The notes: generated by a model from the sequence alone, not told the origin. Positions 1 through 8,223 are shown, counted from the first letter of the stretch. The stretch: 64,000 nt of DNA from Pseudomonas gingeri (GCF_013386115.1 NZ_JACAOR010000002.1:295080-359079), one strand, 5' to 3'. Made by a program: numbers and translations.

Positions 1-72
1 ACCCTCGATCATTCCACTCAAAGCGGGGAAACGACTGACAGACGTATCACCGAAAACATCGATAATGGCCAT
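1..72 (-). CDS. Possible 5' end of a divergent gene cut by the window edge
   Basis: On the minus strand an ATG at 72 opens a frame of 24 codons that runs without a stop off the left edge. The peptide begins MAIIDVFGDTSVSRF and has normal-looking composition. There is no clear Shine-Dalgarno sequence, and 24 codons is short enough to be chance. If real, it is transcribed divergently from the aryl polyene cluster and the 73-255 gap holds both promoters. I cannot assign a function. Confidence 0.3.
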   Translation of the reverse strand, partial: MAIIDVFGDTSVSRFPALSGMIEG

Positions 73-130
73 ATGACACACAGCACGTTCGTCATTTGTA
101 AATTTTATCGTGCAAAATGTAGCCAATTGT

Positions 131-159
131 TTGCTACAAGTCCGCCGCACCGGGATAAT
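131..159 (+). promoter_or_regulatory. Candidate sigma-70 promoter of the aryl polyene operon
   Basis: TTGCTA at 131-136 and GATAAT at 154-159 are separated by 17 bases, close to the sigma-70 consensus (4/6 and 5/6 matches). The site lies in the AT-richer gap about 95 bases before the first gene of the cluster, which otherwise has almost no non-coding DNA. The rest of 73-255 shows nothing else I can name. Inferred by eye only. Confidence 0.45.
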
Positions 160-255
160 GCGCGCCACTCGGCCACAGCGCCACGCCAAGGTTGGTATCG
201 GTCAAGGAACCAGCCGTAGCGTTCAAGGAAGCCCGCAGGGGCGGGAAGACACTCA

Positions 256-975
256 GTGATCAACTTCAATATCGCCCAATGGCGCGCCTGGGCCCCGGGC
301 CTCGGGAGCGTGGACGACTGGCAGGCCTGGAGCCGCCAGCCCACGGTGCTTGCGCCGAGCGATGCCGCTCCCGACGTGTCGTTCCTGCCGGCCATGCAGC
401 GCCGCCGTCTCAGCCGCCTGGCGCGCATGGCCTTCAGCGTCGGCTGGCCGCTGGCGCAAGGTCGCGAAGCCCTGCCATTGGTGTTCATCTCCCGGCATGG
501 CGAGACCCCGCGGACCCTGGAAATCCTCAGCGACCTGGCGGCCGACCAGCCGCTCTCGCCCACGCAGTTCAGCCTTTCGGTACATAACGCCATCATCGGC
601 CTGTGGTCGATCATGCGCGGCGAAACCAGCGAAATGACCGCACTGGCCGCCAATGGCGACGGCCTGGAGCACGGCATGCTGGAGGCCGCCGCGCTGCTCG
701 GCGAAGGCGCCCCGGCGGTACTGCTGGTGATCACCGAAGAACAACCGCCCGCGGCCTACAGCCACTGGATCGACGATGTGCCGTTCCCCTATGCCGTCGG
801 TCTGTTGCTGACCCCGGGCGATGAATGGCAACTGTCCCTCGCTCGTTGCCCGGACGATGGCAGCAGAACCCGGTGGCCCCATGCCCTCAATCTGGTACGG
901 ACCCTGCTCGGCCCGGACACCACCTGCCAACACACATGGAAGAACCGGGCATGGAACTGGCAACGCCGAGCGTGA
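256..975 (+). CDS. apeC: Beta-ketoacyl synthase-like chain length factor (ApeC type)
   Basis: A 239-residue protein matching the short KS N-terminal-like family (Ketoacyl-synt_2) found at the head of aryl polyene clusters. Known biology: ApeC pairs with the ketosynthase ApeO and acts like the chain length factor of type II polyketide synthases. The sequence has no KS Cys-His-His triad; the region FSLSVHNAIIGLW lies where an active KS would carry its cysteine, so it is probably a non-catalytic partner. The start is GTG at 256, the only start compatible with the family N-terminus (xINFNIAQWRAW). It overlaps the next gene by 25 bases. Confidence 0.85.
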   Translation: MINFNIAQWRAWAPGLGSVDDWQAWSRQPTVLAPSDAAPDVSFLPAMQRRRLSRLARMAFSVGWPLAQGREALPLVFISRHGETPRTLEILSDLAADQPLSPTQFSLSVHNAIIGLWSIMRGETSEMTALAANGDGLEHGMLEAAALLGEGAPAVLLVITEEQPPAAYSHWIDDVPFPYAVGLLLTPGDEWQLSLARCPDDGSRTRWPHALNLVRTLLGPDTTCQHTWKNRAWNWQRRA

Positions 976-1769
976 ACAAGCCCCGTGACGCCTACTACTG
1001 GCGCCTGCTGGCCACCGCTGCCAGCTTCGCCCTGTTCGGCTTGGGCGGCCTGTGCCTGCGCCTGGTGATCTTCCCCCTGCTCGGTTGCCTGCCCGGCGAT
1101 GCGCAACGCCAGCGCCTGCGTGCACGACAAACGGTCAGCCGCCTGTTCTGGCTGTTTATCCGGTTCATGGCGCGTACCGGCGTGCTGACCTATGAAGTCG
1201 AGGGCGCGGAACGACTCGGCCGCGCCGGACAGATGATCATCGCCAACCACCCGTCGCTGATCGACGTGGTGTTCCTCATCGGCCTGGTGCGCAACGCCAA
1301 CTGTGTCGTCAAGCAGAGCCTCTGGCAGAACCCGTTCACTCGCGGACCGGTACGCTCGACCGAATACATCAGCAACGACGGCAGCATGGAAATGCTCGAC
1401 GCGGCCGCCGCCGCGCTGCAAGGCGGCCAGACCCTGATCATTTTTCCCGAAGGCACGCGCACGTCCCCGGGAGAGGCGCCGGCCTTTCATCGCGGCGCCG
1501 CCGCGATTGCCCTGCGAGGTGCGAGAATCATCACCCCGGTCGTGATCAAGGTCAGCCCCACCACCCTGACCAAGGCCGAACCCTGGTATCGCATCCCCGG
1601 GCGCCGCGTGCACTTCAGTTTTCGCGTCGGGGCCGATATAGACCCACAGACCTTCGCCAGCCAGGGCCCAGCGCCCCAGGCTTCGCGCAAGCTCAACGAC
1701 TTTCTGCACCATTACTTCATTAAGGAGCTCGCCACAGATGAGCGATCCAACAAGCGCCCTGCACCTTGA
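951..1769 (+). CDS. apeD: 1-acyl-glycerol-3-phosphate acyltransferase-like enzyme (PlsC family)
   Basis: A 272-residue membrane-associated acyltransferase. The PlsC signature HPSLID (H100 to D105, HX4D) is followed by FPEGTR, the substrate-phosphate loop. A hydrophobic segment near residues 15-45 should anchor it in the inner membrane. In aryl polyene clusters this family is thought to transfer the polyene or a fatty acyl chain onto a glycerolipid-like carrier. The frame is open further upstream to 825, but ATG 951 is preceded by GGAAGA at 938-943 with 7-base spacing and keeps the usual short overlap with apeC. It overlaps the following ACP gene by 32 bases. Confidence 0.85.
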   Translation: MELATPSVNKPRDAYYWRLLATAASFALFGLGGLCLRLVIFPLLGCLPGDAQRQRLRARQTVSRLFWLFIRFMARTGVLTYEVEGAERLGRAGQMIIANHPSLIDVVFLIGLVRNANCVVKQSLWQNPFTRGPVRSTEYISNDGSMEMLDAAAAALQGGQTLIIFPEGTRTSPGEAPAFHRGAAAIALRGARIITPVVIKVSPTTLTKAEPWYRIPGRRVHFSFRVGADIDPQTFASQGPAPQASRKLNDFLHHYFIKELATDERSNKRPAP

Positions 1770-2010
1770 GATCAAGGAACTGATCATCGACGCCCTCGGC
1801 CTCGAAGACATCAGCGCCCAGGACATCGGCAACGAGCAAACGCTGTTTGGCGAAGGCCTGGGCCTGGACTCGGTGGACGCCCTCGAACTCGGCCTGGCGA
1901 TCCAGAAACGCTACGGCATCAAGATCGATGCCGACGCCAAGGACACCCGCGACCATTTCTCCAGCGTGGCCAGCCTTGCGGCTTTCGTCACGGCAAAACA
2001 GGCAGCGTGA
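1738..2010 (+). CDS. apeE: Acyl carrier protein 1 of the aryl polyene pathway
   Basis: A 90-residue acidic four-helix carrier protein. The phosphopantetheine site is Ser45 in the motif LDSVDALEL. A strong AAGGAG ribosome site sits 10 bases before the ATG. It is one of two tandem ACPs (84-90 residues) in the cluster; in characterised systems they carry the growing aryl polyene between ligase, ketosynthases, reductase and dehydratases. It needs activation by a phosphopantetheinyl transferase, and none is visible in this window. Confidence 0.92.
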   Translation: MSDPTSALHLEIKELIIDALGLEDISAQDIGNEQTLFGEGLGLDSVDALELGLAIQKRYGIKIDADAKDTRDHFSSVASLAAFVTAKQAA

Positions 2011-2019
2011 GACACCACC

Positions 2020-2274
2020 ATGCAAACCCGTGAAGACATCTTCAATACCCTGCGCGATGCCCTGGTCGAACTCTTCGAACTCGAACCCGAACGCGTCACC
2101 CTGGACAGCAACCTGTACCAGGACCTGGAAATCGACAGCATCGACGCCGTCGACCTGATCGACCACATCAAGCGTCAGACCGGCAAGAAAATCGCCGCCG
2201 AGGAGTTCAAGTCGGTACGCACCGTCAACGACGTGGTCGAAGCCGTGTTCCGCCTGGTCCAGCCGGCCGCATGA
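2020..2274 (+). CDS. apeF: Acyl carrier protein 2 of the aryl polyene pathway
   Basis: An 84-residue acyl carrier protein with the attachment serine at position 40 (IDSIDAVDL). It starts 9 bases after apeE and overlaps the next gene by 4 bases (ATGA). It resembles housekeeping ACPs more than apeE does, but its place inside the cluster ties it to aryl polyene chain loading or elongation. Which ACP carries starter and which carries extender units cannot be read from sequence. Confidence 0.92.
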   Translation: MQTREDIFNTLRDALVELFELEPERVTLDSNLYQDLEIDSIDAVDLIDHIKRQTGKKIAAEEFKSVRTVNDVVEAVFRLVQPAA

Positions 2275-2816
2275 GCCGACTGATCGGCCTGGGCCTGCTG
2301 CTGGCCGGCCTGCTGTACCCCTTCGCGGTGTATTTCGGCATGGAGCATTTCGCGCCCTGGCAGTTCGGGCTGTTGCTCGGCAGCCTGTGGCTGGCCCGGG
2401 CCCTGACCGGCGAACGCAAGCCCGGCAGCCTGTGGATGGCCCTGTGCGCCATGGCGTTCTGCGGCTTGCTGGCGTTGCTGAACAACCCGTCGTTGCTGCG
2501 CTGGTACCCGGTGCTGATCAGCGGCTTCATGCTCGGCCTGTTCGGCCTGAGCCTGAAGTTCGGACCGCCGGTGGCCGAGCGCCTGGCGCGCCTGAGCGAG
2601 CCGGACCTGCCGGAGGTGGCGATCAGCTACACACGTCGGGTGACCCAGGCCTGGAGCCTGTTTTTTCTCTGTAACGGCCTGCTCGCGGCCGCGCTGACCC
2701 TGTGGGCGCCGCTGAGCTGGTGGACGTTGTACAACGGCCTGATCGCCTACGGGTTGATGGGCCTGCTGTTTGCCATTGAATGGCTGATACGACAACGCGT
2801 AAGAGGCCGCGCATGA
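2271..2816 (+). CDS. COG4648-type integral membrane protein of aryl polyene clusters
   Basis: A 181-residue very hydrophobic protein with about five or six membrane segments separated by short loops, ending in a basic tail (RQRVRGRA). It belongs to the uncharacterised COG4648 membrane family that sits between the ACPs and the acyl ligase in many aryl polyene clusters, corresponding by order to ApeG. Role unknown; a membrane docking platform or help with export is only a guess. It overlaps apeF by 4 bases and the ligase gene by 4 bases. Confidence 0.7.
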   Translation: MSRLIGLGLLLAGLLYPFAVYFGMEHFAPWQFGLLLGSLWLARALTGERKPGSLWMALCAMAFCGLLALLNNPSLLRWYPVLISGFMLGLFGLSLKFGPPVAERLARLSEPDLPEVAISYTRRVTQAWSLFFLCNGLLAAALTLWAPLSWWTLYNGLIAYGLMGLLFAIEWLIRQRVRGRA

Positions 2817-4483
2817 ATTGGATAAACCTTGAGCAACTGCTGCTCGAGACGCACGCCGCACGTGCCGTGACGATGGACCCGCCCCTGGACCAGGCCGACC
2901 TGTGCCAGCAGGCCCTGGGCCTGGCCGCCGGGCTGCGGGCCCGTGGCGTGGAGCGCATGGCCCTGCACCTGGAGGACGCCGGGGAACTGGCGATCGCCCT
3001 GTTCGGCGCCTGGCGGGCCGGGGTCGCCGTCTTGCTGGTGGCCGACCTGCAGGAGCAGACGCGCCGGCGCTGGGCCGCCGATGTCGACCTGTGGCTGACC
3101 GACAGCAGCGCCCTCGCCGAGCTGCGTGCCGAGGCCCTGGCCCCGGCCGCGCTCGATCTCGATGCCTGCCGCCTGAGCCTGTGCACCTCCGGCTCCAGCG
3201 GTGAACCCAAGCGCATCGAAAAAAGCCTGCGGCAACTGGCCAATGAAGTGCGGGCCCTGGAACAACTCTGGGGCGCCGACCTCGGCCAGGCCTGCATCAT
3301 CGGCAGCGTCGCCACCCAGCATATCTATGGCCTGTTGTTCCGCGTGCTCTGGCCCCTGTGTGCCGGCCGCCCCTTCGTGCGCACGCAACTGGCCTTCCCC
3401 GAGGACCTGCAACGCGCCAGTCGCCAGCATCCGCAGTTCGCCTGGGTCGCAAGCCCGGCCCTGCTCAAGCGCATGGGCGACAACCTCGACTGGCCGGCCC
3501 TGAGCCAGGTACGCCGGGTATTCTCCTCCGGCGGCGCCTTGCCGGAAGACGCCGCCGACAGCCTGCGACAACGCTTGCAGCAATGGCCGACCGAAATCCT
3601 CGGCAGCTCGGAGACCGGCGGTATCGCCTGGCGCCAGGGTGCCCGGCTGTGGCAGCCCTTCGCCGATGTACAACTGGATCAGGACGCCGATGGCGCCTTG
3701 CGGGTGGCCTCGCCCTACCTGCCGGCCGGGCATGTCGAGCAGACGGCGGATGCCGTGCGCTTCGAGGCCGATGGCCGCTTCGAGCTGCTCGGTCGGCTGG
3801 ATCGCATCGTCAAGCTGGAGGAAAAACGCATCTCCCTGCCGATGCTCGAACAGGCCCTGGTGGAACACGCATGGGTCGACGAGGCACGACTGGGTGTGGT
3901 CCAGGAAAACCGGGCCTACCTCGGGGCGCTGCTGGTGCTCTCCGAACAAGGCCTGCACGCCCTGCGCAACCAGGGTCGGCGGACGCTGACCGAAACCCTG
4001 CGCCGACACCTGCTGAAACATTGCGAAGCCCTGGCGCTGCCACGGCGCTGGCGCCTGCTGCGGCAACTGCCGCTCAACGCCCAGGGCAAGCTGCCGCAAG
4101 CCGACGTCCAGGCGCTGCTGCAAGCCCCGCGCCCCAAGGGGCCGGAAGTCCTGGCGCAGAACGAGACGGATGGCGAATGGCTGCTGCACCTCGCCGTGCC
4201 GCCGGACCTCGCCTACTTCAGCGGCCACTTCCCGGCCACACCGGTGCTGCCGGGCGTGGTGCAAGTGGATTGGGCGCTCGAACTGGGTCGCGAACGGCTT
4301 GAACTGCCGGCGAAATTCGCCGGCATGGAAGTGCTGAAGTTCCAGCAACTGGTGCGCCCCGGCGACCGGATCGAACTGAGCCTGCGCTTCGACCCGGAAC
4401 GCAGCAAACTGCACTTCGCCTTTCGCAACGCCAGCGCCGCCTGCTCCAGCGGCCGGATCGTGCTGGAGACCGCGCATGACTGA
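2813..4483 (+). CDS. apeH: Acyl-CoA/acyl-ACP ligase fused to a C-terminal hot-dog dehydratase domain (ApeH-ApeI)
   Basis: A 556-residue two-domain protein. Residues about 1-430 form an AMP-binding ligase: [12 protein letters not shown] is the P-loop, SSETGG the adenylate motif, and [10 protein letters not shown] the late catalytic segment. After a linker, residues about 450-556 carry a FabA/FabZ-type hot-dog fold with [11 protein letters not shown] (His472). The ligase should activate the aromatic starter acid and load it on an ACP. The C-terminal domain matches ApeI, which forms a dehydratase heterodimer with ApeP in characterised systems. ATG 2813 is chosen over an in-frame ATG at 2780 because AAGAGG at 2801-2806 precedes it and it gives an ATGA overlap with the previous stop. 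Confidence 0.85.
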   Translation: MNWINLEQLLLETHAARAVTMDPPLDQADLCQQALGLAAGLRARGVERMALHLEDAGELAIALFGAWRAGVAVLLVADLQEQTRRRWAADVDLWLTDSSALAELRAEALAPAALDLDACRLSLCTSGSSGEPKRIEKSLRQLANEVRALEQLWGADLGQACIIGSVATQHIYGLLFRVLWPLCAGRPFVRTQLAFPEDLQRASRQHPQFAWVASPALLKRMGDNLDWPALSQVRRVFSSGGALPEDAADSLRQRLQQWPTEILGSSETGGIAWRQGARLWQPFADVQLDQDADGALRVASPYLPAGHVEQTADAVRFEADGRFELLGRLDRIVKLEEKRISLPMLEQALVEHAWVDEARLGVVQENRAYLGALLVLSEQGLHALRNQGRRTLTETLRRHLLKHCEALALPRRWRLLRQLPLNAQGKLPQADVQALLQAPRPKGPEVLAQNETDGEWLLHLAVPPDLAYFSGHFPATPVLPGVVQVDWALELGRERLELPAKFAGMEVLKFQQLVRPGDRIELSLRFDPERSKLHFAFRNASAACSSGRIVLETAHD

Positions 4484-5321
4484 GCTCGACCTTCCTGATG
4501 ACAGGGTTGCCCCTGTGGGCGCGGGCTTGCCCGCGAACAACGATGACACGGTGTTTGCGCAAGCCCCGCAAAGGCAGCCCGACCGCCTGCACAAGCCATG
4601 TGCCGTGATCCCGGTCTACAACCACGAGACCGCCGTGCCCGCCGTGGTCGAAGCGCTGCTGGCCGCCGGACTGCCCTGCGTGCTGGTCGACGACGCCAGC
4701 AGCCCGGCCTGTGCCAAGGTGCTGGAACAACTGGCCGAACACGAGCGGATCTTCCTGGTCAGGCTGCCGGTCAACCAGGGCAAGGGCGGTGCGGTCATGG
4801 CCGGGTTGCGGGAAGCCTCGCGCCTGGGCTTCAGCCACGCCCTGCAGGTGGACGCCGACGGCCAGCACGACCTGCACGATGTCGCGACCTTTCTCGACGC
4901 CTCCCGCAGCCATCCCGGGGCGTTGATCTGCGGCTATCCGCAATACGATGAGAGCGTGCCCAAGGGTCGCCTCTACGCCCGCTACCTGACCCACGTCTGG
5001 GTCTGGATCAACAGCCTGTCGCTGCAGATCCCCGACTCCATGTGCGGTTTCCGGGTCTATCCGCTACCGCCGGTGCTGGCCCTGATCAACAGTGCCCGGC
5101 TCGGCAAGCGCATGGACTTCGACCCGGAAATCCTCGTGCGCCTGGCCTGGCGCAACCAGCCCATGCGCTGGCTGCCGACCCGGGTCCATTACCCGCAGGA
5201 CGGCCTGTCGCATTTCCGCCTGTTCCACGACAACGCGCTGATTTCCGGGATGCACACCCGGTTGTTCTTCGGCATGCTGCTGCGCCTGCCCGGCATCCTC
5301 TGGCGACGGTGGCGGGCATGA
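4476..5321 (+). CDS. Family 2 glycosyltransferase of the aryl polyene cluster
   Basis: A 281-residue GT-A type glycosyltransferase (GT2, dolichol-phosphate-mannose synthase-like). CAVIPVYNHE opens the nucleotide-binding fold near residue 43, LVDDASSP follows, and HALQVDADGQHD holds the DxD metal motif. It presumably adds a sugar to the polyene lipid or its carrier. It is followed with an ATGA overlap by an acyltransferase; in E. coli-type clusters these two activities form one protein (ApeJ), here they are separate. The first ~40 residues are odd: bases 4514-4537 are a Pseudomonas REP repeat, translated as part of PVGAGLPAN, so the N-terminus was extended or altered by repeat insertion. Confidence 0.82.
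   Translation: MTELDLPDDRVAPVGAGLPANNDDTVFAQAPQRQPDRLHKPCAVIPVYNHETAVPAVVEALLAAGLPCVLVDDASSPACAKVLEQLAEHERIFLVRLPVNQGKGGAVMAGLREASRLGFSHALQVDADGQHDLHDVATFLDASRSHPGALICGYPQYDESVPKGRLYARYLTHVWVWINSLSLQIPDSMCGFRVYPLPPVLALINSARLGKRMDFDPEILVRLAWRNQPMRWLPTRVHYPQDGLSHFRLFHDNALISGMHTRLFFGMLLRLPGILWRRWRA
4514..4537 (+). repeat. Single REP element inside the glycosyltransferase coding sequence
   Basis: The 24 bases read TGTGGGCGCGGGCTTGCCCG and continue CGAA, with the GCGGGCTTGCCCGC palindromic core typical of Pseudomonas REPs. The same core recurs at 56731-56754 and 56794-56817. It lies in frame near the start of the glycosyltransferase gene and encodes VGAGLPAN. Confidence 0.8.
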
Positions 5322-6256
5322 GCGATACGCAGAAACACTGGGCCGACCGCCAGGAGCGCGGCAGCTTCTGGCTGATGAAGCTCACCGCCTTCGGCGTCAG
5401 GGTCCTGGGCCGGCGCCTGCTCAGCCCGGTGCTGCACGGCATCGTCCTGTACTTCTTCCTGTTCGGTCGCACCGCCCGCCACAGCGCCTGGCAATACCAG
5501 CAGCGCCTGGCGGCCTGGAGCGGGCAGAAGGCTCTGCAGCCGACGCGCCTGAACGTCTTCCGCCAGTTCATGGCCTTTGCCGACGCGCTGCTGGACAAGC
5601 TCGACGTCTGGAACGGCAAGCTGAGCCTCGAGCAGATCGAGATCGTCGACCCGGCGCTGCTGCGCAATCAGCTGCGCGGCGAACGCGGGCAGATGCTGGT
5701 GGGCGCCCACCTGGGCAACCTGGAAGTCTGCCGCGCCCTCGCCGAGCTGGGGGAAAAGGTCACGATGAACGTGCTGGTGCACACCAAGCACGCCGAACGC
5801 TTCAACCGCCTGCTGGGCGAGGCCGGCGCGACCAACCTGCGCCTGATCCAGGTCAGCGAGCTGGACCCGGCGATCATGCTGCAACTGAGCCAGCGCCTGG
5901 ACCGTGGCGAGTGGCTGGCGATTGCCGGCGACCGCGTTCCGCTGCATGGCGGGCGCAACGTGCGGGTGGACTTCCTCGGTCACCCGGCGGCGTTCCCCCA
6001 GGGCCCCTGGCTGCTCGCCGGGCTGCTCAAATGCCCGGTCAACCTGCTGTTCTGCCTGAAGCTCCAGGGCCGCTACCGCATCACCCTCGAACCCTTCACC
6101 GACGCCGTGCAATGGAAGCGCAGCGACCGCGAACAGGTCATTGCCCACTGGACCGCCCGCTATGCCGAGCGCCTGGGCCAGTACTGCCTGCAAGCGCCCC
6201 AACAATGGTTCAATTTCTACCCTTTCTGGAAGACCGATGACGACGCATCCGCTTGA
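5318..6256 (+). CDS. Lysophospholipid-acyltransferase/LpxL-like acyltransferase (COG4261)
   Basis: A 312-residue protein related to lipid A-type acyltransferases. The HX4E catalytic motif is visible as HLGNLE (H131, E136), followed by GDRVPLHGGRNVRVDFLG, typical of the LpxL/COG4261 family. A hydrophobic stretch near residues 35-55 suggests membrane association. It is likely to acylate the polyene-lipid or its sugar. An upstream-open frame exists, but ATG 5318 overlaps the glycosyltransferase stop as ATGA, and the MSDTQKHWADRQERGSFW N-terminus fits the family. Confidence 0.83.
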   Translation: MSDTQKHWADRQERGSFWLMKLTAFGVRVLGRRLLSPVLHGIVLYFFLFGRTARHSAWQYQQRLAAWSGQKALQPTRLNVFRQFMAFADALLDKLDVWNGKLSLEQIEIVDPALLRNQLRGERGQMLVGAHLGNLEVCRALAELGEKVTMNVLVHTKHAERFNRLLGEAGATNLRLIQVSELDPAIMLQLSQRLDRGEWLAIAGDRVPLHGGRNVRVDFLGHPAAFPQGPWLLAGLLKCPVNLLFCLKLQGRYRITLEPFTDAVQWKRSDREQVIAHWTARYAERLGQYCLQAPQQWFNFYPFWKTDDDASA

Positions 6257-7781
6257 GCCGGTAACCTTCGGCGAACTCCCGCTGCGCATCGAAGACGTGC
6301 TGGCCCTGGCCAACCGTCAGGTGCCGACGCAACTGCAAAACGATCCGGCCTACCGCCAGCGCATCGCCAAGGGCGCGCAGTTCCTTGATTCGCTGCTGGA
6401 CAAGGAAGGCGTGATCTACGGCGTCACCACCGGCTACGGCGACTCCTGCGTGGTCGCGGTGCCCTTGCAGCATGTCGAGGCCCTGCCCCGTCATCTCTAC
6501 ACCTTCCACGGCTGCGGCCTGGGCAAGCTGCTCGATCCGCAGGCCACCCGCGCCGTGCTCGCGGCCCGTCTGCAGTCGCTGTGCCACGGTGTCTCCGGGG
6601 TGCGCGTGGAACTGCTGGAACGCCTGCAGGCGTTTCTCGACCAGGACATCCTGCCGCTGATTCCCGAAGAGGGCTCGGTGGGCGCCAGTGGCGACCTGAC
6701 GCCGCTGTCCTATGTGGCCGCGACCCTGTCCGGCGAACGTGAAGTGCTGTTCCGTGGTGAACGCCGCCAGGCCTGCGACGTGCACCGCGAACTTGGCTGG
6801 GCCCCACTGGTCCTGCGGCCCAAGGAAGCCCTGGCGCTGATGAACGGCACTGCCGTGATGACCGGCCTGGCCTGCCTGGCCTTCGCCCGCGCCGACTACC
6901 TGCTGCAACTGGCGACCCGTATCACCGCGCTGAACGTCGTGGCGCTGCAGGGCAATCCGGAGCATTTCGACGAGCGCCTGTTCGCCGCCAAGCCACACCC
7001 GGGGCAGATGCAGGTCGCCGCCTGGCTGCGCAAGGACCTGGCCATCGATGCCCCGACCGCGCCGCTGCACCGCTTGCAGGACCGCTACTCGCTGCGTTGC
7101 GCGCCCCACGTCCTCGGCGTGCTGGCCGACAGCCTGGGCTGGCTGCGCGGCTTTATCGAGACCGAACTGAACAGCGCCAACGACAACCCGATCATCGACG
7201 CCGAGGAAGAGCGCGTGCTCCACGGCGGGCATTTCTATGGCGGGCATATCGCCTTTGCCATGGACAGCCTCAAGACCCTGGTGGCCAACGTCGCCGACCT
7301 GCTCGACCGCCAGCTCGCCCTGCTGGTGGACGTACGCTACAACCACGGCCTGCCGAGCAACCTGTCCGGCTCCGAGGCCGAGCGGGCGATGCTCAACCAC
7401 GGTTTCAAGGCCGTGCAGATCGGCACCAGCGCCTGGACCGCCGAAGCCTTGAAAAACACCATGCCGGCCAGCGTGTTCTCGCGTTCCACCGAATGCCACA
7501 ACCAGGACAAGGTGAGCATGGGCACCATCGCCGCCCGCGACGCGATCCGGGTGCTGGAGCTGACCGAGCAGGTCGCCGCCGCCACCCTGCTGGCCGCCAA
7601 CCAGGGCGTCTGGCTGCGCAGCCGCGAAGCCGACGCCCGCCCGCTGCCACCGGCCCTGGCGGCCATGCGCGAAGAGCTGGCCCGGGACTTCCCGCCGGTG
7701 ATCGAGGATCGCGCCCTGGAAGCCGAGCTGCGCCTGTGCCTGCAACGCATTGCCGAGCAACACTGGAGGCTGCATGCGTAG
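6237..7781 (+). CDS. MIO-dependent aromatic amino acid ammonia lyase (HAL/PAL/TAL family)
   Basis: A 514-residue member of the histidine/phenylalanine/tyrosine ammonia lyase family. The self-forming MIO cofactor triad Ala150-Ser151-Gly152 lies in GSVGASGDLTPL; NGTAVMTGL and NSANDNPI are also conserved. It deaminates an aromatic amino acid to an aryl acrylic acid, which could prime the polyene via the ApeH ligase. Aligned by eye with known enzymes, the selectivity pair (Ser-His in HAL, His-Leu in TAL, Phe-Leu in PAL) reads Phe-His in YTFHGCGLG, so the substrate is uncertain. The start is ATG 6237 after GGAAG at 6228-6232. The gene overlaps its neighbours on both sides and lies nowhere near hut genes, which argues against histidine degradation. 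Confidence 0.85.
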   Translation: MTTHPLEPVTFGELPLRIEDVLALANRQVPTQLQNDPAYRQRIAKGAQFLDSLLDKEGVIYGVTTGYGDSCVVAVPLQHVEALPRHLYTFHGCGLGKLLDPQATRAVLAARLQSLCHGVSGVRVELLERLQAFLDQDILPLIPEEGSVGASGDLTPLSYVAATLSGEREVLFRGERRQACDVHRELGWAPLVLRPKEALALMNGTAVMTGLACLAFARADYLLQLATRITALNVVALQGNPEHFDERLFAAKPHPGQMQVAAWLRKDLAIDAPTAPLHRLQDRYSLRCAPHVLGVLADSLGWLRGFIETELNSANDNPIIDAEEERVLHGGHFYGGHIAFAMDSLKTLVANVADLLDRQLALLVDVRYNHGLPSNLSGSEAERAMLNHGFKAVQIGTSAWTAEALKNTMPASVFSRSTECHNQDKVSMGTIAARDAIRVLELTEQVAAATLLAANQGVWLRSREADARPLPPALAAMREELARDFPPVIEDRALEAELRLCLQRIAEQHWRLHA

Positions 7782-8199
7782 CCGCGGCGTGCTGCAGGTC
7801 GATACGGAAATCCTCGTGCCGTTCTTCGACGTCGACACCATGAACGTGGTCTGGCACGGCCATTACGTGAAGTACCTGGAAGTGGCCCGCTGCGCGCTGC
7901 TGGACCATATCGGCCACAACTACGCGCAGATGCTCGAATCGGGCTACGCCTGGCCGGTGATCGACCTGCAACTGCGCTACGTGCGCGGTGCGGTGTTCGG
8001 TCAGAAGATCAACGTGCGGGCCGACCTGGTGGAGTGGGAAAACCGCCTGAAGGTCAATTACCTGATCACCGACCTCGCCAGCGGTGAACGCCTGACCCGC
8101 GCCAGCACGGTGCAGGTCGCCGTGGATATCAACAGCCGCGAGATGCTCCTGGCCTCACCCCGGGTGTTTGTCGACGCGGTCGAGAAGGTGCTGGCATGA
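7774..8199 (+). CDS. apeK: 4-hydroxybenzoyl-CoA thioesterase family enzyme (ApeK type)
   Basis: A 141-residue hot-dog thioesterase of the YbgC/4HBT family. The catalytic region DVDTMNVVWHGHYVKYLEVAR contains the nucleophile-positioning Asp and the helix-start residues of the family. It could release the finished polyene from the ACP or edit stalled chains. GGAGG at 7763-7767 precedes ATG 7774; the upstream in-frame ATG at 7750 lacks such support. It overlaps the lyase gene by 8 bases and originally probably overlapped the next gene's first ATG (8196) as ATGA. Confidence 0.85.
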   Translation: MRSRGVLQVDTEILVPFFDVDTMNVVWHGHYVKYLEVARCALLDHIGHNYAQMLESGYAWPVIDLQLRYVRGAVFGQKINVRADLVEWENRLKVNYLITDLASGERLTRASTVQVAVDINSREMLLASPRVFVDAVEKVLA

Positions 8200-8223
8200 A
8201 CATTCAGGTACGCCACAAAACCT

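Noticed and set aside
1..231. Plus-strand frame open from the left edge to a stop near 231
   Set aside because: Part of it is AT-rich promoter-like DNA and the translation has no recognisable features; likely chance.
2747..4594. 615-codon minus-strand open frame over apeH
   Set aside because: Antisense shadow of the ligase gene in high-GC DNA; repetitive Gln/Gly/Ala-rich translation and no ribosome site.
6237..7781. Histidine utilisation (hutH) assignment for the ammonia lyase
   Set aside because: No hut genes are near, the selectivity pair does not look like Ser-His, and the gene is overlapped on both sides by aryl polyene genes.
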